Source: ZC4RG20 sp963782445
GTDB lineage: Bacteria; Pseudomonadota; Gammaproteobacteria; Steroidobacterales; Rariloculaceae
DNA length: 64,000 bases
Reading direction: 5' to 3'
Assembly: GCA_963782445.1 (NCBI GenBank)
Contig: CAWAJM010000001.1
Span: 1,798,001 to 1,862,000, forward strand
Below, piece by piece: positions 36,078 through 45,400 of this stretch. Positions within the stretch are counted from its first letter, which is position 1. Every line of letters begins with the position of its first letter. The notes beneath the pieces are model-generated. The model saw only the letters and a program-made list of their open reading frames with translations, searched no databases and was not told the DNA's origin. The position numbers and the translations under genes are program-made.

Positions 36078-36995
36078 ATGGGAAGAAGACGCGCAACCGG
36101 GCGCGATGTGCGCGGCGTCGTGCTGCTCGACAAGCCGCGCGGGCTCACGTCGAACCAGGCGCTGCAGCGCGTCAAGCGCCTCTATGGGGCGGCCAAGGCC
36201 GGTCACACCGGCAGCCTCGACCCGCTGGCGACCGGCATGCTGCCGATCTGCTTCGGCGCTGCGACCCGGGTCTCGGGCTATTTGCTCGATGCCGCCAAGA
36301 CCTATGCGGTCACTGCGACGTTCGGGACGGCCACGGACACGGCGGACGCGGACGGCAGCGTGATCGGCCGCAGCGAGGTGCCGCCCACGGACGAGCCCCG
36401 CTTGCGGGCCGTGCTCGGCTCGTTTCTGGGCGAGAGCGAGCAAGTGCCGCCCATGTACTCCGCTCTGAAGCGCGAAGGCGTTCGTCTGTACGATCTCGCG
36501 CGCCGCGGCATCGAGGTCGAGCGGGCGCCGCGCCGCGTGCTCATCCATTCGATCGGGCTCGAGGCCCTGCGGTGGCCGGAATGCGACTTCACGGTCAGTT
36601 GCTCCAAGGGCACCTACGTGCGGTCGCTCGTCGTCGATATCGCCGCTGCGCTCGGCACCCTCGGACACGTCAAGGCGCTGCGGCGCCTGGCGGTGGGCCC
36701 GTTCGCGGCCCAGGCCATGGTGGATTTCGAGTCGCTGGAGCGGACCGCCGTCGAACGTGGCAGCGCGGGTCTCGACGCGCTGTTGCTGCCGGTCGACAGC
36801 GCGCTGGCCGATCGGCCCCGTCTCGCCCTGCGGCGAGCGGCGGCGCGGGCGCTGCTCGACGGCCAGCGGCCTCTGCCGGAGCCGGCTTGGCCGCGTGGGC
36901 TCGTGCGGCTCTATGCCGAAGATGGGGGCTTCATCGGCATCGGCGAGGTTTCCGAAGCCGGGGAACTCGTGCCTCGGCGCTTATTTCGCGCGTGA
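36078..36995 (+). CDS. truB: tRNA pseudouridine-55 synthase TruB
   Basis: A 305-residue enzyme forming pseudouridine 55 in the T loop of tRNAs. The catalytic Asp is residue 48 in HTGSLDPLATG. Other family marks are GVVLLDKPRGLTSN, KTYAVTATFGTATDTAD, PPMYSALKREGVRLYDLAR and CSKGTYVRSLVVDIA. A C-terminal PUA-like segment ends the protein. It is 17 bp after rbfA; the rpsO promoter begins just downstream. Confidence 0.96.
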   Translation: MGRRRATGRDVRGVVLLDKPRGLTSNQALQRVKRLYGAAKAGHTGSLDPLATGMLPICFGAATRVSGYLLDAAKTYAVTATFGTATDTADADGSVIGRSEVPPTDEPRLRAVLGSFLGESEQVPPMYSALKREGVRLYDLARRGIEVERAPRRVLIHSIGLEALRWPECDFTVSCSKGTYVRSLVVDIAAALGTLGHVKALRRLAVGPFAAQAMVDFESLERTAVERGSAGLDALLLPVDSALADRPRLALRRAAARALLDGQRPLPEPAWPRGLVRLYAEDGGFIGIGEVSEAGELVPRRLFRA

Positions 36996-37000
36996 AGCGC

Positions 37001-37030
37001 TTGGAGCGCGCTGGAAAGTCGGGGTAAAAT
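37001..37030 (+). promoter_or_regulatory. Candidate rpsO promoter
   Basis: TTGGAG (37001-37006), 18-bp spacer, TAAAAT (37025-37030), ending 68 bases before the rpsO ATG. Position matches the separate rpsO promoter known in other gammaproteobacteria. Confidence 0.5.
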
Positions 37031-37098
37031 CGCCGGCTTTATAGCGCAAGGTATAAGTCAAGCAGGGCTGCCCACGGGGTGGTCTGGAGTGAATCAGC

Positions 37099-37368
37099 AT
37101 GGCTCTGAATGCCGAAAAGAAATCCGAGATAATTACCGAATATCAGCGTGACGCGTCGGACACGGGTTCGCCCGAGGTGCAGGTGGCCCTGCTCTCGGCC
37201 CGGATCAGTCAGCTCACGCAACACTTCGACGCCCATCACAAGGACCATCATTCGCGCCGCGGTTTGCTGCGCATGGTCAATCAGCGCCGCAAGCTGCTCG
37301 ATTACCTGAAGAAGATCGATCAGGACCGCTACCAGCGTCTGATCGGCCGTCTCGGATTGAGGCGTTGA
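37099..37368 (+). CDS. rpsO: 30S ribosomal protein S15
   Basis: An 89-residue primary 16S-rRNA-binding protein. Conserved stretches are DTGSPEVQVALLSARISQLTQHF and KDHHSRRGLLRMVNQRRKLLDYLK, ending RLIGRLGLRR. Length equals the E. coli protein. It lies between truB and pnp as usual. In E. coli S15 represses its own translation through a pseudoknot at the start; no such structure was tested here. Confidence 0.97.
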   Translation: MALNAEKKSEIITEYQRDASDTGSPEVQVALLSARISQLTQHFDAHHKDHHSRRGLLRMVNQRRKLLDYLKKIDQDRYQRLIGRLGLRR

Positions 37369-37388
37369 ACCCTGCCGTTTCGCCATCG

Positions 37389-37416
37389 GAGCCGGACGAG
37401 TGTCCCGGCTCTGATT
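37389..37416 (+). terminator. Hairpin between rpsO and pnp
   Basis: GAGCCGG (37389-37395) pairs with CCGGCTC (37405-37411) around a 9-nt loop, followed by TGATTCTATTG. It matches the position of the partial terminator between rpsO and pnp in E. coli. The T run is weak. Confidence 0.5.
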
Positions 37417-37495
37417 CTATTGTTGCCCGCCACGCACACCCCGTGCCGCAGCGTCCGGCGACGGCCCGTGCACGCTTATTGCAAGGACATTAGCA

Positions 37496-39577
37496 GTGAA
37501 AGCCAGCAGAACATTCAAGTATGGCGCGCATGACGTGACCATCGAGACGGGCGTCGTCGCGCGCCAGGCCGACGGCGCGGTGCTCGTGAGCATGGCCGAC
37601 ACCGTCGTGCTCGTGACTGCGGTGGGACAGAAGCAGGACGTCGAAGGCCGAGACTTCTTCCCGCTGACCGTCAACTATCAGGAACGGACCTACGCGGCCG
37701 GCCGCATACCGGGCGGGTTCTTCAAGCGCGAGGGCCGGCCCAGCGAGAAGGAGACGCTGACCTCGCGGCTCATCGATCGGCCGATCCGACCGCTGTTCCC
37801 CAAGGGCTTCATGCGCGAAGTGCAGGTCATTGCGACCGTCCTGTCCATGAACCCCGAGATCGATCCGGATATTCCGGCGATGCTCGGCGCTTCGGCCGCG
37901 CTGACGCTGTCCGGCATGCCGTTTCTCGGGCCCATCGGCGGCGCGCGCGTCGGCTATCGTGACGGCGAGTATGTGCTGAACCCGACGTTCACGGAAGTCG
38001 GCGCCTCGGAGCTCGATCTCGTCGTAGCGGGCACGGCCGACGCCGTGCTCATGGTCGAGTCGCAGGCGAAGATGCTCTCGGAAGAGGTCATGCTCGGCGC
38101 CGTCATGTTCGGGCACGAGCAGATGCAGAAGGCTATCGAGGCCATCAAGTCGCTGGCCCAGGAGGCCGGCAAGGCGTCGATCGAATGGGCGGCCCCGACG
38201 CCGGACGAGGCGCTTGCACGCTCGGTCGAGCAGGCCGTGGCCCAGCAACTCGGCGAGGCCTACGACATCGTCGAGAAGCAGGCGCGCCACGCGCGGGTTT
38301 CGGAGCTGCGTCAGGAGTGCCTGGCTTCGCTGGCCGATCCCGAGTCCTCCAACTGGACGGCAGCCCAAGTCGAGAGCGAATTCCAGAAGCTCGAAAAGCG
38401 CATCGTCCGCGGCCGCATCATCCGAGGCGAGCGCCGTATCGACGGCCGCGACACGCGTACCGTGCGCCCGATCTCGATCAACGTCGGCGTGCTGCCCCGC
38501 ACCCACGGCTCGGCGCTGTTCACGCGCGGCGAGACGCAGGCGCTCGTCGTCACGACGCTCGGCACGGGCCGCGATGCGCAGATCATCGACGCGCTCGAGG
38601 GCGAGCGGCGCGATCCGTTCATGCTTCACTATAATTTTCCGCCGTATAGCGTTGGAGAAACAGGATTTATCGGCTCGCCAAAACGCCGAGAGATTGGGCA
38701 TGGGCGGCTGGCCCGGCGCGGTATCTCCGCCGTCATGCCGGACATGGAGACCTATCCCTACGTGATCCGCATCGTCTCGGAAATCACCGAGTCGAACGGC
38801 TCGAGCTCCATGGCCTCGATCTGCGGCGCGAGCCTCTCGCTCATGGACGCGGGGGTCACCATCAAGGCGCCGGTCGCGGGCGTCGCGATGGGGCTTATCA
38901 AGGAGGGCGACGACTTCGTCGTGCTGACCGACATCCTCGGGGACGAGGACCACCTAGGGGACATGGATTTCAAGGTCGCCGGCACGACCGACGGCGTGAC
39001 GGCGCTGCAGATGGACATCAAGATCGCGGGTATCACGCGCGAGATCATGCGCAACGCGCTCGATCAGGCGCGCGAGGGACGGCTGCACATCCTCGATAAG
39101 ATGAATGCCGTGCTCAACAAGCCCCGCGAGACGATGTCGGACTGGGCGCCGAGCATCATCACGATCAAGATCGATCCCGAGAAGATCCGCGACGTCATCG
39201 GCAAGGGCGGCGCCGTGATCCGGGCGATCACCGAAGAGACGGGTGCGACCGTCGACATCGAGAACGACGGCACCGTCAAGATCGCGTCCGTGGACGCGGC
39301 CTCGGGCCGGGCGGCGCGCGAACGCATCGAGCTCATCACGGCCGACGTCGAAGTGGGCCGCATCTACGAAGGCAAGGTCGTGCGCCTCATGGACTTCGGC
39401 GCGTTCGTCGCGATTCTGCCGGGCCGCGACGGCCTCGTGCACATTTCGCAGATCTCGAACGAGCGCGTGGAGCGCGTCAGCGACAAGCTCAAGGAAGGCG
39501 ACGTCGTCAAGGTCAAGGTGCTCGAGGTGGATCGGCAGGGGCGCATTCGACTCAGCATGCGCGACGTTGAGAGCTGA
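37496..39577 (+). CDS. pnp: Polynucleotide phosphorylase
   Basis: A 693-residue 3'-5' exoribonuclease of the RNA degradosome. Two RNase PH domains flank an all-helical domain. GTRGETQALV-type residues are present as RGETQALVVTTLGTGRDAQ, then GSPKRREIGHGRLA. KH (IKIDPEKIRDVIGKGGAVIRAI) and S1 (GRIYEGKVVRLMDFGAFVAILPGRDGLVHISQIS) domains end the protein. GTG 37496 follows AAGGA. Bases 38621-38703, encoding residues 376-402, are visibly AT-richer with unusual codons (TTT, AAA, ACA, GGA, CCA), while the amino-acid sequence stays canonical. Confidence 0.96.
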   Translation: MKASRTFKYGAHDVTIETGVVARQADGAVLVSMADTVVLVTAVGQKQDVEGRDFFPLTVNYQERTYAAGRIPGGFFKREGRPSEKETLTSRLIDRPIRPLFPKGFMREVQVIATVLSMNPEIDPDIPAMLGASAALTLSGMPFLGPIGGARVGYRDGEYVLNPTFTEVGASELDLVVAGTADAVLMVESQAKMLSEEVMLGAVMFGHEQMQKAIEAIKSLAQEAGKASIEWAAPTPDEALARSVEQAVAQQLGEAYDIVEKQARHARVSELRQECLASLADPESSNWTAAQVESEFQKLEKRIVRGRIIRGERRIDGRDTRTVRPISINVGVLPRTHGSALFTRGETQALVVTTLGTGRDAQIIDALEGERRDPFMLHYNFPPYSVGETGFIGSPKRREIGHGRLARRGISAVMPDMETYPYVIRIVSEITESNGSSSMASICGASLSLMDAGVTIKAPVAGVAMGLIKEGDDFVVLTDILGDEDHLGDMDFKVAGTTDGVTALQMDIKIAGITREIMRNALDQAREGRLHILDKMNAVLNKPRETMSDWAPSIITIKIDPEKIRDVIGKGGAVIRAITEETGATVDIENDGTVKIASVDAASGRAARERIELITADVEVGRIYEGKVVRLMDFGAFVAILPGRDGLVHISQISNERVERVSDKLKEGDVVKVKVLEVDRQGRIRLSMRDVES

Positions 39578-39623
39578 GGTCGACTGCATGCTTCATGAAC
39601 GGGTTGGGGCTTCGGCGGTGGCC

Positions 39624-39738
39624 GGAGTCTCGTGCCGACGGGCGCTTTCGGGGACGGCGTGAATCCCTCCCTGGAGCCTCCGTAGCCCGCCATCCCTGGC
39701 GCGCACGGCCCCGAAAGCGCCCGTCGGCACGAGACTCC
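39624..39738 (+). repeat. REP-type element, copy 2 (GTAG head, 30-bp inverted arms)
   Basis: Arms 39624-39653 and 39709-39738 are perfect 30-bp inverted repeats. The 55-nt centre (39654-39708) contains, on plus, GTAG followed by CCCGCCA-TCCC-TGGCGCGC, and closely resembles the centre of the copy at 8671-8786 in opposite orientation. It lies 46 bp after pnp and before the convergent gluQRS gene, so it may also work as a 3' boundary. No gene is credible in 39578-39853. Confidence 0.8.
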
Positions 39739-39853
39739 TCTGCGGCGGCACCAGCCGTTCACGAATCACGCTGCCACGGCGCCAGGACGGTGTCGGGACC
39801 GCCCTCACGACGAGCCTGAAGCCCGCCGCCGGCGTTCCCCGCCGATGCCGCCG

Positions 39854-40735
39854 TCACTCCATTGTGCTGCGGCCCGCGAGCCGGCGGATGTCCCACGTGC
39901 CGAGCGCCCACTGCCAGAGTTCTGCCGGCGGCGCGCCGTGGAGCGCGGACGGGGGCGGTGCGCCGAGGCGGGCGAGGGTGCGTGCGACGGTGCCGGACGG
40001 GTGCGCAAGGTCGACGGGCCGCGCGCCGGCCTGTTTCGAGAGCTTCGTGCCGGCCGCATCCACGAGGACGGGGATGTGGAAATACGCGGGCGTCGGCAAC
40101 CGCAGGGCGCCCTGCAAGTGGTGCTGGGCGGCCGTGGAGTCCAGCAGATCGCTGCCGCGCACGATCGTCGTGACGCCCTCGAGCGCATCGTCGACGACGG
40201 CCGCGAGGTGATAGGCCGGGAGCCCGTCGCGGCGCCGGATCACGTAGTCGCCCTGTCGCTCGAGCGTATGCTTCGGAATCGGGCCGCGAAGGCCGTCGAC
40301 GGGCGGGGAGTCGACATTATCGACGCGCATGCGGATAGCCGTGTCTCCGGCTTGGAGGCCGAGGTCTCGGCAGGTGCCGGGGTACGCCGGGCTGCCGGGG
40401 TGGCTAGCCTCGTAGGCCCGGAGCTCGCTGCGGCTGCAGCGGCACCGGAAGCCTCGGCCCTCGGCGAGCAGACGCAGCGCAACGGCCTCGTAGAGCTCGA
40501 AGTGTTCGCTTTGGTAGAGAACGCTTCGGTCCCAACGCAGCGCGAGCGCCTCGAGTGCGCGCTGAATGGCGGCGGCCGCGCCCGGCACTTCCCGCGGCGG
40601 GTCGATATCGTCGATGCGGAGCAGCCACTCGCCGCCGGCTTGGCGCGCATGCAGAAAGCTCGCAGCCGCCGCCAGCAAGGACCCTTCGTGCAGGGGACCC
40701 GTCGGGGAAGGCGCGAATCGGCCGACGTAGCTCAC
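39854..40735 (-). CDS. gluQRS: Glutamyl-Q tRNA(Asp) synthetase
   Basis: A 293-residue truncated glutamyl-tRNA synthetase homologue that attaches Glu to queuosine in the anticodon of tRNA(Asp). It has the HIGH-like PSPTGPLHEGSL, zinc ligands CRCSRSEL...YPGTC, and the KLSKQ motif (KMSKS equivalent). It lacks the anticodon-binding domain, which distinguishes it from GltX. It lies 64 bp downstream of dksA, as in E. coli. queF just upstream supplies the queuosine pathway that its substrate needs. Confidence 0.95.
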   Translation of the reverse strand: MSYVGRFAPSPTGPLHEGSLLAAAASFLHARQAGGEWLLRIDDIDPPREVPGAAAAIQRALEALALRWDRSVLYQSEHFELYEAVALRLLAEGRGFRCRCSRSELRAYEASHPGSPAYPGTCRDLGLQAGDTAIRMRVDNVDSPPVDGLRGPIPKHTLERQGDYVIRRRDGLPAYHLAAVVDDALEGVTTIVRGSDLLDSTAAQHHLQGALRLPTPAYFHIPVLVDAAGTKLSKQAGARPVDLAHPSGTVARTLARLGAPPPSALHGAPPAELWQWALGTWDIRRLAGRSTME

Positions 40736-40799
40736 GAGGCGTAGACCGCCGCGGCCGCGTCAGTGCGCCGCGGCGACTGCTTCGCGGGCCGACCGGCGG

Positions 40800-41765
40800 T
40801 CAGCGATAGTAGTCCTCGCGGTCACGGAATTGCCGCTCGGCCAATTCCCGCCGTTCCTGCGCTTCGACGCACAAAGTCGCGACGGGCCGCGCCTCGAGAC
40901 GGCGCAGTCCGATCTCGTCCCCGGTCTCCTCACAGTAGCCGTAGCTGCGATCTTCGATGCGCTGCAGCGCCGAATCGATCTTCTTGAGGAGCTTGCGCTC
41001 GCGGTCCCGAGTGCGCAGCTCGAGGCCGAACTCGGACTCCTGCGTGGCCCGGTCGTTCGGATCCGGGAAATTGGCTGCCTCGTCCTTTAGGTGCAGCATG
41101 GTGCGGTCCACTTCCTCCATGAGCTCGCGCTTCCAGGCTAACAGGATGTTGCGGAAGTGCTCGAGTTGCCCGTCGCTCATGTAGGGCTCGCCGCGCTTGG
41201 GTTGATAGGGCTCGAATCCCCGCACGGGCCCCGTCAGGAGGCTCTTGCCCGCATTGACGCGAATGCCGCTGGTGGCGGCCGGCGTCTGCGCGGGCCGGCT
41301 CGTCGCGACCGTGCTGTGCTTGGATCCGGAATCTTTCTTCGAATTCGCTGGTTTAGCCACTACTGCCTTTTTCGAAAGGGGTGTCTTCCTCTTCGATGCA
41401 GACTTCGGTGTGCTCGAGGCCGTTTGCGCGGCCGCGGGCTTGCCCGCCGAAGTCTTCTTCTTCGAAGTCCTTTTCTTGCTCGACGCAGCCGCCGGTGCAG
41501 CGGTCTTCTTGCGCGTCGTGCCCGTTGTCTTCTTTTTTTGCGTGCCCCTGCTCGGGGACGCCTTTTTCGTCGCCGTCTTCTTGGCGGAGGTCTTCTTGGC
41601 AGAGGTCTTCTTAACGGAAGCTTTCTTCGTCGACCGTTTTGCGACTTTTTTACGACCGGCCACGGCCGAGCCGCTCACGGCCTTCTTCCGCGAAGCTGCC
41701 CCTGCTGATTTCCCGCTGCCGCCTGTCTTTTTTTTCTTCTTGGCGGCTGCCTGTCTTGCCGGCAT
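40800..41765 (-). CDS. dksA: DksA, RNA polymerase secondary-channel factor with Lys-rich N-terminal tail
   Basis: A 321-residue protein that works with ppGpp on RNA polymerase. The DksA part begins near residue 190 (YMSDGQLEHFRNILLAWKRELM). The coiled-coil tip keeps both acidic residues (DPNDRATQE). The zinc finger reads CEET...CVEA, so the second Cys of each pair is lost, as in the zinc-independent DksA2 type. About 150 N-terminal residues are rich in Lys, Ala, Thr and Ser (repeats of KKTSA), like histone-H1/AlgP tails. ATG 41765 follows GGAGGC. The E. coli protein is only 151 residues. Confidence 0.92.
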   Translation of the reverse strand: MPARQAAAKKKKKTGGSGKSAGAASRKKAVSGSAVAGRKKVAKRSTKKASVKKTSAKKTSAKKTATKKASPSRGTQKKKTTGTTRKKTAAPAAASSKKRTSKKKTSAGKPAAAQTASSTPKSASKRKTPLSKKAVVAKPANSKKDSGSKHSTVATSRPAQTPAATSGIRVNAGKSLLTGPVRGFEPYQPKRGEPYMSDGQLEHFRNILLAWKRELMEEVDRTMLHLKDEAANFPDPNDRATQESEFGLELRTRDRERKLLKKIDSALQRIEDRSYGYCEETGDEIGLRRLEARPVATLCVEAQERRELAERQFRDREDYYR

Positions 41766-41803
41766 ATGTCTCGCCTCCAAGAGGGACTACCACGAAAGCG
41801 GCG

Positions 41804-41832
41804 ATTATACATACGGCGCGGCCGAGCGGAAG
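41804..41832 (-). promoter_or_regulatory. Candidate dksA promoter
   Basis: On minus, a perfect TATAAT occupies 41809-41804, about 40 bases before the dksA ATG. CTTCCG lies 17 bp upstream as a poor -35. It is inside the queF-dksA gap, suggesting dksA has its own promoter. Confidence 0.45.
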
Positions 41833-41847
41833 CCTCAATTTCGCGTC

Positions 41848-42270
41848 TCAGCGTGCTCCTGGGAGAGGCGGCAGGGAGGGGGCTTCGGACGGCTGCCAGC
41901 CGGGTCGCCGATGCTCCGCTGTAACCGTGGTATAGATGCCGCCGCGGACGTTGAATTCCGCGGTGAGGCGAAGAAATCGCGGCCGCAGGGCCTGCACGAG
42001 GTCGTCGACGATCTGGTTCGTGACCGCTTCGTGAAAGGCGCCCACGTCCCGATAGGACCAGACGTAGAGCTTCAGGGACTTGAGCTCCACGCAGTCGGCG
42101 TCCGGGACGTATTCGAGGTGCAGGGTCGCGAAGTCCGGCTGCCCGGTTTTCGGGCACAGGCAAGTGAACTCCGGAATCCTGATCCGAATCGTGTAATCGC
42201 GGCTCGGATGGGGATTTTCGAAGGTCTCGAGGGGCTCTCGGGAAGGGTCGGGTCTTTCTGTGCTGGGCAC
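41848..42270 (-). CDS. queF: NADPH-dependent 7-cyano-7-deazaguanine reductase QueF
   Basis: A 140-residue short-form (YkvM type) nitrile reductase that turns preQ0 into preQ1 in queuosine biosynthesis. The active Cys is residue 39 in CLCPKTGQPDFA. The QueF signature VELKSLKLYVWSYRD and GAFHEAVTNQIVDDL follow. It is transcribed toward dksA-gluQRS, grouping a queuosine synthesis gene with a queuosine-modifying enzyme. It is divergent from smc, with 138 bp between them. Confidence 0.95.
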   Translation of the reverse strand: MPSTERPDPSREPLETFENPHPSRDYTIRIRIPEFTCLCPKTGQPDFATLHLEYVPDADCVELKSLKLYVWSYRDVGAFHEAVTNQIVDDLVQALRPRFLRLTAEFNVRGGIYTTVTAEHRRPGWQPSEAPSLPPLPGAR

Positions 42271-42408
42271 GGGAAAAAAGGCTCCAGGGGGCGCAAATCG
42301 GCCCCAGAATAAGCGTCGTGTTGCGGTTCTTTTTACTTTACACTACCGGCCCCAAGACGGGTATGCGGCCCGAGCTCCACTCAACGACTCACTACAGCGT
42401 GCCTCCCT

Positions 42409-45400
42409 ATGCGCCTGAGTAAGATCAAGCTTGCGGGCTTCAAGTCTTTCGTCGACGCAACGACGATTACTTTCCCGAGCAATCTCATGGGCATTGTCGG
42501 GCCGAACGGTTGCGGCAAGTCCAACGTCATCGACGCGATCCGCTGGGTGCTCGGCGAGAGCTCGGCCAAGACGCTGCGCGGCGATTCGATGACGGACGTC
42601 ATCTTCAACGGCTCGAGCGGCCGCAAGCCTGTGAGCCAGGCCAGCATCGAGCTCGTATTCGACAATTCCGACGGCACTGTCACGGGCGCCTACGCGCAGT
42701 ACGCGGAGATCGCAGTGAAGCGCGTTCTGACGCGCGACGGCAATTCGCAGTACTGGCTCAACGCCAGCCGCTGTCGCCGCAAGGACATCCTGCACATCCT
42801 GCTGGGCACCGGGCTCGGCACGAACGGCTATTCGATCATCGAGCAGGGCATGATCTCGCGCATCGTAGAGGCCAAGCCCGACGAGCTGCGCGGCTTCCTC
42901 GAGGAGGCCGCCGGTATCTCGAAATATAAAGAGCGGCGCCGCGAGACCGAGCACCGCATCCGGCACACGCGCGACAATCTCGAGCGCCTCGGCGACCTGC
43001 GCGAGGAGATCGAGAAGCAGCTCTCCCATCTGCAGAGGCAGGCTACGGCCGCGGCCAAGTACAAGGAGCTCAAGAGCGAGGAGCGGCGCGTGCATGCCGA
43101 GCTGCTGGCGCTGCGCCTGCGCGCGCTCGGGGCGGAGCTCGAGGCGCAGGAGGCCGTGCTGGCGGAAAAGAAGGCCGCGCTCGAGGCCGCGCTCGAAGGC
43201 CGGCGGGGCATGGAGCAGGAGTCCGAACGGCTGCGTGCGACGCTCGCCGAGCGAAACGAGGCGCTGAACGGCGTCCAAGGCGACTATTATCGAGTCGGCG
43301 CCGAGCTCGCCCGGCTCGAGCAGGCCATCCAGCACCGCAAGGACCTCATCAAGCGCCAGCGCGAAGATCTCGAGACGACAGAGCAGCAGCTCGAAGAGAT
43401 TCGCTCCCACATTGCCAACGATGAGCTCGAGCTCGAGCAGCTCGACCACGCGCTCGAGGCGTTGAGCCCGGAGCTCGAGCAGGCCGTGGACAACCGGCAG
43501 GCGGCCGAGGCGTGTCTGGCCGAGGCCGAGGCGTCTATGGAGTCCTGGCGCGGGCGCTGGGAGCAGGTCGCGAGCCAGTTCTCGAACACGGAGAGCGCTG
43601 CGCGTGTCGAGGAGGCGAGGCTGGAGCAGCTCACGGCGCAACGCGATCGCTTGCAGCGCGATCTCGACAAGCAGGCCGCCGAGCGCGCGGGCATCGACCT
43701 CGAGGAGCCGGAGACACGCCTGGAGCAGCTGTTCGGCCAGGAGGAAGCGCTCAACGGCGCGTGCGCCGAAGCGGCGCGTTCGCTGGACGGCGTGTGGCAA
43801 CGCATTCAGGAGCTGCGGGAGCAGGACAAGCGGATCTCTGCCGAGCTGCACGAGTTGCGCGAGATGCTGCAGAACGACCGCGGTCGGCTGGCGTCGCTCG
43901 AGGCGCTGCAGGAGGCGGCGCTCGGCGAGACCACGAAGCAGGTGGGCCGGTGGCTCGAAAGCGCCCCGCTCGCGGATCGCCGCAGCCTCGCCGAGCGGCT
44001 CGTCGTGGACGCCGGTTGGGACCGGGCGGTCGAAACGGTGCTCGGCAGCTATCTGCAGGCCGTCAGCGTCGATGCGCTCGAATCGGTGGCCGAGAGCCTC
44101 GGCGAGCTGACGGAGGGCGGGCTCGCACTGCTCGAGGAATCCGATGCGGCCGCCGCCCCGAGCTCGGCGGCCGCGGGTTGGCTCGTGGACCATGTCCGCG
44201 AGCCGGCATCGGCCAGGGGGCTGCTCCACGGTGTCCGCACCGCCGAGTCGCTGCAGGGTGCCGTCTCCATGCGCTCGCAGCTCGCTCCTGGCGAGTCGAT
44301 CGTGACGCGCGACGGCTTTTGGATCGGCCGCAACTGGCTGCGCATCAACCGCAGCGACGACCCGGAGGTCGGCGTCATCGTGCGCGGCGAGGAGATCGCG
44401 CGCCTCAGGGAGAAGATCGAGTCGACCGCGGCGCGCGTCGAGGACGTCGCGGAACGGCTGGCCGAGACGCGGGCGCACCTCGAGCAGCTCGAGGAGGCGC
44501 GCAAGGACGCTCAGAACGAATCGACGCGGCGCCAGCAGCTTCATGCCGAAGCGAAAACGAAGCTCGAGTCCGCGCGCGCCGAGCTCGAACAGGTCCGCAA
44601 CCGCGCGACGGGGCTCGACCGGTCCATCGAAGAGCTGCGCGCCGAGCGGCTCGCTGCCGAACAGAAGCTCGAAGAGAGCCAAATCCGGCGCGAGCAGGCG
44701 GCCACGCAGCAAGAGGAGCTCGCCGGCGTTCGCGAGCGGCTCGAGCACGAGCGCGATCATCATCAGTCCGTGCTGTCCGAGGCGCGTGCCCAGGCCGAGC
44801 ACGACCGCCAGGCCGCCCACGACCTCGCCCTCAAGGTCGAATCGCGCCGGCACTCGAAGGAGTCCGCCAGCGCCGCGCTCGCCCGCGTGCAGGCGCAGCA
44901 GCAGCATCTGCTGAAGCGCCGCGACGAGCTGCGGAGCCGTCTCGAGGGGGCCGCGGAGCCACTGGCCGAAGACGAGGCGCGGCTCGGTACGCTCGCCCAC
45001 GAGCGCGCGAACGTCGAGGCCCGCCTGGCCGAGGCCCGTGCAGCAGCCGAGCAGACCGATGCGGAGCTTCGCGAGCTCGAGCAGCGGCGCAGCCAGGCCC
45101 AGCAGGCCGTCGCCGAGGCTCGGGAGGCGGCCGACGCCGTTCGCCTGACGGTCCGCGAGGCGCAGGTTCGGTCCGAGACCGTCGCCGAACAGTTCCGGGA
45201 GACCGAATTCGAGCTCGCGCAGGTCTTGGCTGAGCTGCCCGAAGACGCCGAGGCGGGGCAATGGCACGAGTCGCTTGAGCGCCTCGAGCGGCGCATCCAG
45301 CGCCTCGGCGCCATCAACCTCGCGGCCATCGACGAGTTCGAGCAACAGTCCGAGCGCAAGAAATATCTCGACTCACAATTTGCCGATCTCACGGAAGCGC

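Noticed and set aside
42343..45345. 1000-codon open frame on the minus strand opposite smc
   Set aside because: It mirrors the periodic codon use of the SMC coiled coil in GC-rich DNA, has no recognisable domain, and smc is certain on plus.
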